Of a DNA stretch of 8,449 nucleotides, positions 1 through 7,015 are shown in pieces. The position numbers and the translations under genes are program-made. Origin of the DNA: JBEIDK01 sp040383485 (lineage in GTDB: Bacteria; Bacteroidota; Bacteroidia; UBA4408); NCBI GenBank assembly GCA_040383485.1, contig JBEIDK010000140.1, positions 1 through 8,449 on the forward strand, read 5' to 3'. The notes beneath the pieces were generated by a model. It searched no databases, was not told where the DNA came from, and saw nothing but the letters and a program-made list of their open reading frames with translations. Position 1 is the first letter of the stretch; the number at the start of each line of letters is the position of its first letter.

Positions 1-11
1 ATATTTTTATC

Positions 12-19
12 TATGTTTG
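12..19 (+). promoter_or_regulatory. Bacteroidota -7 box (TATGTTTG) upstream of the LysR gene
   Basis: TATGTTTG matches the Bacteroidota sigma-ABfr -7 consensus TAnnTTTG exactly and ends 24 bases before ATG 44, a suitable distance for a short leader. The -33 element would fall outside the window, so only half the promoter can be judged. The same octamer occurs upstream of the ABC exporter operon. Confidence 0.5.
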
Positions 20-43
20 TTATTATACACATTAGATATTTTT

Positions 44-967
44 ATGCAATATACATTAAATCAATTACATATATTTTCTAAAATAGTAGAGCTACAAAGT
101 GTAACTAAAGCGGCCGAAGAACTTCATTTAACTCAACCTGCAGTATCTATACAATTAAAAAATTTTCAGAACCAATTTGAAATACCACTAACGGAAGTAA
201 TTGGCCGTAAAATTTTCATTACTGATTTTGGAAAAGAGATAGCAATGGCAGCTCAAAAAATTTTAGAGGAAGTTTATTCCATCAACTACAAAAGTTTAGC
301 CCACAAGGGACTGCTTTCGGGTCGATTAAAAATTTCAATTGTTTCGACAGGTAAATATGTGATGCCCTATTTTTTAGCCGATTTTATGAAGAGAAATGAA
401 GGCATAGAATTAACTATAGACGTTACAAATAAAAATAAAGTAATAGATAGTTTAGAAAATAATGAAGTTGACTTTTCTCTTGTTTCGGTGCTACCAAATA
501 CTATAGAGTTTGATAAAGTGGAACTAATGCAGAATAAATTATTTTTAGTTGGTGATAAATTTTCTTCTGAAAAACATAATAATTTTGAAAAAAGTTCATT
601 CTATAAATTGCCAATGATTTACAGAGAAAAAGGTTCTGGCACAAGATATACAATGGAAAAATTCTTACAAAGAAATGATTTGCCAACTAACATGAAAATG
701 GAACTTACAACAAACGAGGCTGTAAAGCAGGCTATTATTGCTGGCTTAGGTTATTCAATAATGCCGTTGATTGGAATTAAAAATGAACTAAGAGATGGTG
801 ATTTGCACATTATTCCATTTAAAGGATTGCCTATAAAATCGCAATGGAATTTAATTTGGATGAAACAGAAAAAATTTACTCCAATAGCATCTGCTTTTTT
901 AGAATTTATTAAAAATGAAAAGGCAAGAATAATTAAAGATAAATTTGAATGGTTTGAAGATTATTGA
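44..967 (+). CDS. LysR-family transcriptional regulator (CbbR/CysB-like)
   Basis: DNA-binding transcription regulator of 307 residues, a normal LysR length. Residues 1-60 form the winged helix-turn-helix; the recognition part is visible around residues 18-40 (TKAAEELHLTQPAVSIQLK), which matches the LysR consensus closely. Residues about 92-295 form the periplasmic-binding-protein-like effector domain. It contains GSGTR at 197-201 and 'AGLGYSIMP' at 233-241, motifs common in CbbR/CysB-type LysR proteins; the true ligand cannot be read from the sequence. ATG at 44 is preferred over an in-frame TTG at 17, because that TTG lies inside a perfect TAnnTTTG promoter box (12-19). The stop is 9 bases from the stop of the convergent exporter operon. 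LysR genes often regulate divergent neighbours, but this one is convergent, so regulation of the exporter is not implied. The family call is firm; target and effector are unknown. Confidence 0.93.
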   Translation: MQYTLNQLHIFSKIVELQSVTKAAEELHLTQPAVSIQLKNFQNQFEIPLTEVIGRKIFITDFGKEIAMAAQKILEEVYSINYKSLAHKGLLSGRLKISIVSTGKYVMPYFLADFMKRNEGIELTIDVTNKNKVIDSLENNEVDFSLVSVLPNTIEFDKVELMQNKLFLVGDKFSSEKHNNFEKSSFYKLPMIYREKGSGTRYTMEKFLQRNDLPTNMKMELTTNEAVKQAIIAGLGYSIMPLIGIKNELRDGDLHIIPFKGLPIKSQWNLIWMKQKKFTPIASAFLEFIKNEKARIIKDKFEWFEDY

Positions 968-976
968 AATTAAGAC

Positions 977-2389
977 CTATTGTAATAAACCTGCACTCCA
1001 CTGCAAAGCATAAATAGTTTTGAAATACTTCGTTTTTATTTCGATTAGTTTTTCAAGTGCTTCAAGCGCTTTATTTTCTCGACTATTGATTACAAACAGC
1101 GAACTTTCACCATTAAAAAATTTGGCCTCCTCAGCTTTTACTAATTGTTGGTAATTATTATAGTTACTGCTTTGTAGCGCTACCTGACTTTTCAAAGTTT
1201 CGAATTCATTATAATAACTTTTCACCTTTACTTGAACAGAAATTAATTTTTGATTCTGACTTAACTTTGTATCTCTAATTTTAAGTTTTGCTTTTGCATA
1301 ATCGCTTCTACCTTGAGAAATTCTTAATGGCATTTCAAACTTAAGACCATATTGAAAATTATTTTCAAATAATGGTGATTGTGTTGCGCTTCTTAAAACA
1401 TCGTAGCCTTTTCCTAACTGGTTATATCTAAAATCTACTTTAGGTAAAAGTTCTTGAAACTTTAGTTTCTTGTCAATGGCTAAAACATCTAACTTATAGT
1501 TGTAAAGCATTAAATCAGGATGATTTTCTTTAGCTACTTGCAGTAAATCGTTTAACCCCAAACTAAATTTACTAATATTTGTTTCGTTTTCCCAACCTAT
1601 CTGAGGCGTAATCATTGATGGCAAATAATATGGTTCATCATTATCTTTCCATAAAAAAGCACTCAATGCCAAACTTGCGTTTTGAAAAGCAAGAAACTTC
1701 ATGTTTTGTTGATATTGAAAACTCTGCAATTGCGCAGTTGCCTCAACAGTATCAATTGCAGGTCTTTCACCATTTTTATATGACTTCCTTACTAATTCTA
1801 ATCTTTTAATATTCACATCAACATTGTTTTTTACAACTAAATAAGTTTGATATTCTTTTACCCAGTTCCAATATGTTTCAATTGCATCAAGTAATAAATC
1901 ATTAATGATGGCGCGTTGTTCAACAACTGCCATGGTATTAAAAATTTTAGACTGCTTTAAGAAAGCCCTTCTTTTATCGATTACTAAATTTTTGGCAAGT
2001 GGCACACTAACACCGAAATAATTTGTTTGTCCTTTTGTTTCTGTAGGGTCATAATATTGCCCTGATAAATTTTCTAAGCCTGCCGAAACCTCAATACCAT
2101 ACCATGTTGGGATTCTTATTTCTGGAGCGGAATAGGTGTAATAGTTAATTGCATCGAAAGTTTTTTTAGCAACATAATTACTTATAATAGGATCAAAAGC
2201 TGCTTTAGCTAGCAAAATATCAGCCTTAGATTTTTCAATATTTATTATTGCTTGCTTGGCAATGGGATGAAATTTGCGTACCAACTGCAAAACCTGTTCA
2301 GCATTCAATGTATTTGAGGTATCTTGAGCTGTTGCAACTGTTGCAAAAATGCATATAAATGCAATAATATATTTCTTAATTAAAATCAT
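977..2389 (-). CDS. TolC-family outer-membrane efflux/secretion channel
   Basis: Outer-membrane channel subunit, 470 residues, a typical TolC-family length. A signal peptide covers residues 1-21 (IIAFICIFATVATA, cleavage before QD). The family's internal duplication is visible. 'VLQLVRKFHP' (33-42) is mirrored by 'LLQVAKENHP' (282-291), and the motif 'NGERPAIDTVEA' (206-217) is mirrored by 'NGESSLFVINSRE' (427-439), the latter being the conserved end-of-helix motif of OEP proteins. Long helical stretches (about 140-245 and 360-465) fit the periplasmic alpha-barrel. It is the last gene of a three-gene minus-strand operon, 40 bases after the HlyD gene, with no promoter seen in that gap. It presumably provides the exit pore for the ABC/HlyD complex. 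It ends with TAG, 9 bases from the LysR stop, and no intrinsic terminator lies between them. Confidence 0.93.
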   Translation of the reverse strand: MILIKKYIIAFICIFATVATAQDTSNTLNAEQVLQLVRKFHPIAKQAIINIEKSKADILLAKAAFDPIISNYVAKKTFDAINYYTYSAPEIRIPTWYGIEVSAGLENLSGQYYDPTETKGQTNYFGVSVPLAKNLVIDKRRAFLKQSKIFNTMAVVEQRAIINDLLLDAIETYWNWVKEYQTYLVVKNNVDVNIKRLELVRKSYKNGERPAIDTVEATAQLQSFQYQQNMKFLAFQNASLALSAFLWKDNDEPYYLPSMITPQIGWENETNISKFSLGLNDLLQVAKENHPDLMLYNYKLDVLAIDKKLKFQELLPKVDFRYNQLGKGYDVLRSATQSPLFENNFQYGLKFEMPLRISQGRSDYAKAKLKIRDTKLSQNQKLISVQVKVKSYYNEFETLKSQVALQSSNYNNYQQLVKAEEAKFFNGESSLFVINSRENKALEALEKLIEIKTKYFKTIYALQWSAGLLQ

Positions 2390-2429
2390 TCTTAAACGTT
2401 AATTTTTTGGTAAACTATATTACTAAAAA

Positions 2430-3779
2430 TTACTTTTTCTTTTTGTCGTTTTCCTTCTCTTTGTATTTTTCAGTAGGTTCTTTTAGTTTGTAATAATCTG
2501 GTGGAAAGCCATTAATATTTCTCCATAGTTCATACCAAATTGGAACATCTTTCATTAAGGCAATTCCTTGTGAACCACTTCCAATCTTTAATTGTTTTGG
2601 CCACTCTCTATCATCTTTATCTTCGGCTACTAGCACTCTAAAAAGGCCATTTGAACTAATAGAATTTTCATAAGCTACAACCTTGCCTCCGAATGTACCA
2701 TAACTGTTATCTGGCCAACCACTAAATACAATTGCAGGAAAGCCATCAAACATAAACCTTACTTTTTGACCAAGACTAATCAGCGGCAAGTCAACTGGTC
2801 GTACATACATTTCAACGGCATAGTCCAACCTATTAGGTACAATAACTGTAATCAATTCACCATCTTTTATTATTTCGCCTAACCCAGATTTTTTTGCCTG
2901 TACTATTTGCCCATCTTGCGGTGCAAGTATAATGTACATTCCATTTCTGATTCTATAATTGCTTACTTGGTTTTGAAGTTTTGCCACATCACCTTCTCCA
3001 CCTGCAATCTGACTCATGCTTTGAAACCTATCACCCTCAGCCTTGCTTATTTTCTCAGTATAATCTTGTTCAACACTATTTTGTTCTATTCTAACATTTA
3101 TTACCTCTTGCTGAGTTTGTGCCAATTTATTTTCGACCATAATTTGTTTGGCAACTGCATTTTGAAAAGCGATGTTTCTTTGTTGTAGTTGTGTTTGAGA
3201 AACCAAGCCTTCGTTATACATTTTTTCTTGCCTATCAAATTGGTCCTTAGCTAATTTATACTCATTAATTGCCGCATTCAGTTCAGCTCCTTCGCCAGCT
3301 AATTTATTGTCGAGTTGTTTTAGTTTATTGTTTAGTTGTTCAATTTTTAATTTTTTTGACGACATTAAAGCATCTATTTGCAAATCTACAGTTGCAACCT
3401 TTCTTTCATAATTAGCAATCATGCCTTGCTTGGCGTCTACTTGCTGCTGGGTGCGTCCCACCAGATTTGGGTCTAGGTAGTCCTCCTTTATCTCGGAAAT
3501 TTGCAAAATGGTGTCACCTTTTCGAACGTAGTCACCTTCTTTTACCCACCACTTAACAATTTTACCCGGTATTGGTGAGTTAATTTCTTGCGGACGTTGC
3601 TCTTGTTTTAAGGTAGTAATAGAACCTTTGGCTTTAATGTTCTGAGTCCATGGCAAAAACATTATTAAGACAAGAAATATCATAATACCATAAAACCAAT
3701 ATTTAACTTTACTTTCAATCTTACCACGATATATATATTCATACGCTCGAAGATTTACTTTATATTTATTATTTTCCAT
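2430..3779 (-). CDS. HlyD-family membrane fusion protein (periplasmic adaptor)
   Basis: Adaptor linking an inner-membrane ABC exporter to a TolC channel, 449 residues. It has a short cytoplasmic N-terminus, one membrane segment at about 27-43 (YWFYGIMIFLVLIMFLP), then the first lipoyl half-motif at about 66-95 (SPIPGKIVKWWVKEGDYVRKG). A long alpha-helical coiled-coil hairpin rich in Q, K and E spans about 108-275. The second lipoyl half follows ('ILAPQDGQIVQAKKSGLGEI'), then the beta-barrel region ('VEMYVRPVDLPLISLGQKV'). The C-terminus is a very lysine-rich tail. This order is typical of type I secretion and bacteriocin-export adaptors. Its ATG lies 2 bases after the TAG stop of the ABC gene, so the two are probably translationally coupled. 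Confidence 0.93.
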   Translation of the reverse strand: MENNKYKVNLRAYEYIYRGKIESKVKYWFYGIMIFLVLIMFLPWTQNIKAKGSITTLKQEQRPQEINSPIPGKIVKWWVKEGDYVRKGDTILQISEIKEDYLDPNLVGRTQQQVDAKQGMIANYERKVATVDLQIDALMSSKKLKIEQLNNKLKQLDNKLAGEGAELNAAINEYKLAKDQFDRQEKMYNEGLVSQTQLQQRNIAFQNAVAKQIMVENKLAQTQQEVINVRIEQNSVEQDYTEKISKAEGDRFQSMSQIAGGEGDVAKLQNQVSNYRIRNGMYIILAPQDGQIVQAKKSGLGEIIKDGELITVIVPNRLDYAVEMYVRPVDLPLISLGQKVRFMFDGFPAIVFSGWPDNSYGTFGGKVVAYENSISSNGLFRVLVAEDKDDREWPKQLKIGSGSQGIALMKDVPIWYELWRNINGFPPDYYKLKEPTEKYKEKENDKKKK

Positions 3780-3781
3780 AA

Positions 3782-5449
3782 CTATTTGTTTTTAATAATG
3801 GAGATAGAATCCTTGTATATTTTAATTTGATAGTTACATTTATTAGCAAAATCATCATCATTGCAAACAACAAATATTGTTGCCTTGTTTTTGTTTGAAA
3901 ATAAGTAATTATTTAGTTTTTCAACTTCAGTGTCATCTAAGCCAATAAATGGTTCATCGAGTAGAATTAGTTTTGGAGAATTTATCAATGCCCTCAATAA
4001 TAAAATTTGTTTTACAAAGCTAGAGGCTAATTTTTTACCTGCAGGGTCAATAATTGTATCTATTCCATTATCAAGTTTATTAATTGCACCGAGCATGTTA
4101 AGTTCTTTGGCTAAATTAATGATGTCTTCACCAGCTATTCCTGGTTTTCCTAAAATTATATTTTCGGAAACAGTTCCTAAAAATAAATCTGGAGATTGAA
4201 GATACATACCAATTTTACCTCTGTAACTTTCTGACTTATAGTTATTAATAGAAACGTTATTAATTAAAATAGAACCATTGTATTCATTATTTATACCACT
4301 TATTGATTTAAGCAAACTAGTTTTCCCTAAACCCTCGTAACCATTAATGCATATAATACTTTGAGCATCAAAATGTGCATTAAGATTAGTGATGAGTTTT
4401 TCATTTTGTCCATAACTAAGACTAAAATTCTCAATATCAACAGTTAAGCCATTATTATCTGTGTTTAAATCAATAGTTCCATTTTTGTCGAGCGGCAACT
4501 CTGTTACACTTGCTAACTTTTCAAGGCCAGTAAGTACATCATAAACAGTATCTAAGCTTCCAATAAGTTTTTCGGTAGCACCAATGAGGGTTAAAATAAC
4601 AATTTCGGCTGCAATAAATTCTCCAATATTTATTTGTTGCTCAATTAATAAATAAGTACCTACCGTTAACATTGCGGTGGTTATTAAAACTTTAAATGCA
4701 ACTAATGTTTTATATTGAAACATCAGTATTTTAAAATGCTTTGTTCTTGCGTTTAGGTATCCACTAATACTGGAGTCTGTTTTTATTAAATTAAAATTTG
4801 AACCAAAGCTCAATTTCATTGCTTTTACCATTCTTGCCAAATCTTGAAGCCAGGCTGCAACTTCATACTTATAGTTACTTATTTCCATGCTAGAGGAAAA
4901 TCCTTTTTGGCTGGTCAATTTTAAAATTAAATATAAAACCACCACTAATAAAATATCAAACATTATAAATAATGGATGGTATAATGCTAATAACAATAAC
5001 CCGAAAATAATTTGCACACTTGCTGTAGGTACATCAAGTAATAGTTTAGAAATTCCTTTTTGTAAACTTAAGGTATCAAAAAATCTATTTACTTTTTCAG
5101 GCAAGTAATACTTTTCGGTTTTACTTAAGTTGAGCTGTGGAATTTTGTCTGCAAATTCAAATGAATATCTTAAAAAAATATTTTGTTGTATTTTTTCGAT
5201 TATTTTCATTTGATTTAATTGAAGAACCCCTACAATAAAAACACCTAAAACAACTAAGATAACTAAAACATATATTGAAGTAACCATAGATGCACCCATA
5301 ACAAAACCTATGATTGCTTGTACACCGATAGGAACAGATAACTGTATTAGACCACTTAAAATAGAATAAAAATAAATTGAACTTATTTCATGCTTATCTA
5401 ATGCAAGCAGGCCTGCCAATCGTTTTAGTGGATTCATATTATTCTCCAT
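3782..5449 (-). CDS. ABC exporter half-transporter with fused ATPase, degenerate signature and H-loop
   Basis: Inner-membrane motor of a type I secretion-like system, 555 residues. Six membrane segments lie near 25-50, 56-77, 142-158, 160-178, 249-269 and 279-297, followed by an ATPase domain from about 335. There is no N-terminal C39 peptidase domain. ATPase motifs: Walker A GYEGLGKT (370-377), Q-loop Gln418, Walker B LILLDE (494-499) with Glu499, D-loop GLDD (503-506). Two motifs are abnormal. The signature position aligns as LASSF (474-478) instead of LSGGQ, although the following helix (LLLRAL) keeps normal spacing. The H-loop aligns as CND with Asn530 in place of histidine. These could mean reduced ATPase activity, pairing with another subunit, or a lineage-specific variant. 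An in-frame ATG at 5437 preceded by GGAG is an alternative start (551 residues). First gene of the operon with HlyD and TolC partners; the substrate is unknown. Confidence 0.9.
   Translation of the reverse strand: MENNMNPLKRLAGLLALDKHEISSIYFYSILSGLIQLSVPIGVQAIIGFVMGASMVTSIYVLVILVVLGVFIVGVLQLNQMKIIEKIQQNIFLRYSFEFADKIPQLNLSKTEKYYLPEKVNRFFDTLSLQKGISKLLLDVPTASVQIIFGLLLLALYHPLFIMFDILLVVVLYLILKLTSQKGFSSSMEISNYKYEVAAWLQDLARMVKAMKLSFGSNFNLIKTDSSISGYLNARTKHFKILMFQYKTLVAFKVLITTAMLTVGTYLLIEQQINIGEFIAAEIVILTLIGATEKLIGSLDTVYDVLTGLEKLASVTELPLDKNGTIDLNTDNNGLTVDIENFSLSYGQNEKLITNLNAHFDAQSIICINGYEGLGKTSLLKSISGINNEYNGSILINNVSINNYKSESYRGKIGMYLQSPDLFLGTVSENIILGKPGIAGEDIINLAKELNMLGAINKLDNGIDTIIDPAGKKLASSFVKQILLLRALINSPKLILLDEPFIGLDDTEVEKLNNYLFSNKNKATIFVVCNDDDFANKCNYQIKIYKDSISIIKNK
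5438..5447 (-). promoter_or_regulatory. Possible ribosome binding site for an alternative ABC start at 5437
   Basis: On the minus strand GGAG (5447-5444) stands 6 bases before an in-frame ATG (5437-5435), which would start the protein at MNPLKRL. The upstream ATG at 5449 has no such motif. Bacteroidota rarely rely on Shine-Dalgarno pairing, so this only makes the shorter start plausible. The GGAG also encodes Met-Glu of the longer form and may be coincidental. Confidence 0.3.
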
Positions 5450-5468
5450 TTCTAAAATTATTTTTACG

Positions 5469-5476
5469 CAAACATA
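5469..5476 (-). promoter_or_regulatory. Bacteroidota -7 box (TATGTTTG) for the exporter operon
   Basis: Read on the minus strand, 5476 to 5469 is TATGTTTG, an exact TAnnTTTG match, ending 19 bases before the ATG at 5449. A clear TTG at the ideal -33 distance is not present; a TTG lies 13 bases upstream, which is too close. The location immediately in front of a three-gene operon supports promoter function. Confidence 0.5.
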
Positions 5477-5516
5477 ATAACACCATCATCAATAAAAGCC
5501 TAACTAAGACAAATAA

Positions 5517-5526
5517 TTGTTAACAA
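5517..5526. promoter_or_regulatory. Perfect 10-base palindrome in the divergent intergenic region
   Basis: TTGTTAACAA is a perfect palindrome located between the exporter operon and the divergent small secreted-protein gene, about 40 bases upstream of the operon's -7 box. It could be an operator for a dimeric regulator, but such AT-rich palindromes arise by chance and no second copy was seen. Confidence 0.2.
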
Positions 5527-5580
5527 AATTTATTGTCGATAAAAGGCGCATATTTAAAAGATAAAGTCAATTAAAAATAT

Positions 5581-5588
5581 TTCATTTG
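5581..5588 (+). promoter_or_regulatory. Possible -7 box for the small secreted-protein gene
   Basis: TTCATTTG differs from TAnnTTTG at one position and ends 27 bases before ATG 5616. No TTG is found at the expected -33 distance. If used, transcription would start near 5593-5595. That excludes the TTG at 5586 as a start codon and leaves ATG 5601 almost no leader, favouring ATG 5616. Confidence 0.3.
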
Positions 5589-5615
5589 CACCCAATTAAA
5601 ATGAATCCTTACATT

Positions 5616-5993
5616 ATGAACATTAAAAATTTTACCATTTGCCTTTTTTACCTTGGGCTAAATTTCAACAATTCTTTTGCTCAAAGCATTAAAGATGAAG
5701 ATGTAGAATATTCCTACATTCAATTACCACTGAATGACATCAGGACTCAAGTTAAAAATTATTCTTGCAAAATAACTCCACTATATGAGGAAAAGAATAG
5801 AAAATTGATGGCTGAATATGAAATAGAAAAACAAAAGGCACAGATGGAGTCGACATTACATTTTGAAAAAGAATTTTTGACTACTAACAAAAGCATAAAC
5901 CTTTTTTCTAAAATGCCGGCTGTGAAGACCAATAAAATACAAATGCTAATGTTAGAAAATGGCAATACAGCGAAAAGTTTTAGTATTGAATAA
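5616..5993 (+). CDS. Small secreted protein of unknown function
   Basis: A 125-residue protein counted from ATG 5616, with a signal peptide (FTICLFYLGLNFNNSFAQ, cleavage after residue 23). Upstream in-frame starts exist at 5601 (ATG) and 5586 (TTG), but 5616 gives the best signal peptide and the best spacing from the putative -7 box. The mature part begins with acidic residues, then 'YSYIQLPLNDI' (33-42), then a charged helical stretch (about 57-87) rich in Glu and Lys. There is no membrane segment, lipobox or catalytic motif. From memory, the 'YSYIQLPLN...' segment resembles the N-terminal part of longer secreted Bacteroidota proteins, so this could be a shortened relative; that could not be verified here. 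It is divergent from the exporter operon and followed directly by a strong terminator, so it is a one-gene unit. It could be a cargo of the neighbouring exporter, but its Sec-type signal argues against that. Confidence 0.7.
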   Translation: MNIKNFTICLFYLGLNFNNSFAQSIKDEDVEYSYIQLPLNDIRTQVKNYSCKITPLYEEKNRKLMAEYEIEKQKAQMESTLHFEKEFLTTNKSINLFSKMPAVKTNKIQMLMLENGNTAKSFSIE

Positions 5994-6011
5994 GTAATAT
6001 GCATAATAAGC

Positions 6012-6051
6012 AAAAAAGCTGCTATAGATAAATTCTATAGCAGCTTTTTTT
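6012..6051 (+). terminator. Strong rho-independent terminator, possibly bidirectional
   Basis: A perfect 16-bp inverted repeat, AAAAAAGCTGCTATAG (6012-6027) and its complement (6035-6050), encloses a 7-base loop and ends in a run of seven T. It begins 19 bases after the stop of the small secreted-protein gene. The A-run on the 5' side means the minus strand would also show a stem with a T-run. A short outer repeat (GCATA 6001-6005, TATGC 6051-6055) may extend the base. Confidence 0.9.
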
Positions 6052-6059
6052 ATGCTCCT

Positions 6060-6545
6060 AAAATTACCACCTTCTAACACTCAAAATGTTTATTTATAAT
6101 AAATTGAATGATTGATTGGCACAAAAAACAACCTAAATAATAACCGTAAATTTTATAGCCTTTACGGCAGTATTGATTTTAATAGTAATATTATCGGTGT
6201 AGGATAAGCCGAAAGAAAATTAATGTTGAGTATTTGAGGATGAATTAATTGAAAAATATAAAAAGTTACTCAAATGTTGTAACTGATATTTAGTATAATC
6301 TAATCGCAAATTTTGCTTATAAAAAGCAAAATCAGCACTAATAAAATCGTTAAAAATAAAATAAATAATATGTTCGATATTAATGCAGATTCTCTGGAGA
6401 TTAAAATGTTATCGACTGCATAGGTATTTGATTAATACATTATGGTTTTGATATGTGTGAATGATACAACTTAAACATATAATAACATAACGTTTCGATT
6501 GAATAACTGCCGCACATTTGTATTGTAAAAAATATTAAGAACATT
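6060..6545. other. Gene-poor intergenic region of about 485 bases with small hairpins
   Basis: No convincing coding region is seen on either strand; all frames are broken by frequent stops. Three short hairpins lie in it: CCGTAAA/TTTACGG (6144-6150 with 6161-6167), AGTTAC/GTAACT (6264-6269 with 6279-6284) and ATTTTGCTT/AAGCAAAAT (6310-6318 with 6324-6332). None is followed by a T-run. A 17-codon open frame starts at ATG 6370 and ends at 6423 without family resemblance. The region must hold the promoter of the downstream gene. An unannotated small RNA or a decayed gene is possible but not shown. Confidence 0.5.
6513..6520 (+). promoter_or_regulatory. Possible -7 box for the sll1863-like gene
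   Basis: CACATTTG differs from TAnnTTTG at the first base only and ends 25 bases before ATG 6546. The nearest TTG upstream (6499-6501) is too close for a standard -33 element, so support is weak and mostly positional. Confidence 0.3.
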
Positions 6546-6987
6546 ATGACAACGAAAAAAATTAAATTAACACTTACAACAGCACTACTACTAATTGCTG
6601 CAACAACATTTGCACAAGAAGATAAAAAAAACGAAAAAGGCGCGTGAGAATTTAGATGACGCAAAAAAAGAGTTACACGAAGCAAGAGTAGATTCGGCAC
6701 AAGACTATAACCAATTTAAAGAAAAAGCAGAAAAACAGAGTGCTGAAAATCAGAAAAAAATTGCAGAGTTAAAAGAGAAAAATAAAACGGCAAGCAAAGA
6801 AATAAAAGAAGAGTATGAAAAAAAGATTGAAGCCATTGAAAAGAAAAATGACAAACTAAAGAAAGAACTTGCCAATGCAAATAATACAAAAACTAACAAA
6901 TGGGCTGCATTTAAACGTGAATTTAACCACGATTTAGATGAGATGAATAATGCTATAGATGATTTAATGAAGAATAATGTGAAGTAG
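6546..6987 (+). pseudogene. sll1863-type stress response protein, split by a one-base frameshift
   Basis: ATG 6546 opens a frame encoding a clear signal peptide (KIKLTLTTALLLIAATTFAQ), which stops at TGA 6645-6647 after 33 codons. The rest of the protein continues in the +1 frame to the stop at 6985-6987. It is a Lys/Glu/Ala-rich coiled-coil domain (KKARENLDDAKKELHEAR... to ...AAFKREFNHDLDEMNNAID). Removing one base from the A8 tract (6624-6631) or the nearby A5 tract (6634-6638) joins both parts into one secreted protein of about 146 residues. The C-terminal 'FKREFNHDLDEM' and the overall layout match, from memory, Bacteroidota proteins called 'sll1863 family stress response protein'. The coiled-coil frame alone has no good start (only a TTG at 6595, inside the signal region), so it is not an independent gene. 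The break may be a sequencing error, a real mutation, or slippage at the A-tract. The downstream frame shows no further damage. Confidence 0.75.
6624..6631 (+). repeat. A8 homopolymer at the frameshift junction
   Basis: Eight consecutive A residues follow the GAT codon just downstream of the signal-peptide cleavage site, with a second A5 run at 6634-6638. Lengths of 7 or 10 would keep the full protein in frame. Such tracts are common sites of sequencing error, phase variation and polymerase slippage. Confidence 0.7.
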
Positions 6988-7015
6988 TTTTTAGGGTTAA
7001 TAAAAATTATAAACG

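Noticed and set aside
2907..3188. Plus-strand open frame of 93 codons inside the HlyD gene
   Set aside because: It is antisense to a well-supported coiled-coil region and has no recognisable motif.
5759..6013. Minus-strand open frame of 84 codons
   Set aside because: It overlaps the secreted-protein gene on the opposite strand, is low in complexity and has no family resemblance. It is a shadow of the plus-strand gene.
6310..6332. Hairpin ATTTTGCTT/AAGCAAAAT as a terminator
   Set aside because: The stem is AT-rich and is not followed by a T-run, and no gene ends just upstream; the real terminator for the upstream gene is at 6012-6051.
6370..6423. 17-codon open frame (MFDINADSLEIK...)
   Set aside because: Too short to support, with no ribosome binding site of its own and no known relatives. 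It was kept only as a note in the intergenic entry.
6440..6700. Minus-strand open frame of 86 codons with hydrophobic stretches
   Set aside because: It mirrors the signal peptide and A-rich start of the sll1863-like gene and the AT-rich spacer; the hydrophobicity comes from reverse reading of A-rich DNA.
6595..6987. Independent coiled-coil gene starting at TTG 6595
   Set aside because: The TTG lies inside the out-of-frame signal peptide sequence and would lose the export signal. A frameshift in one larger gene explains both frames better.
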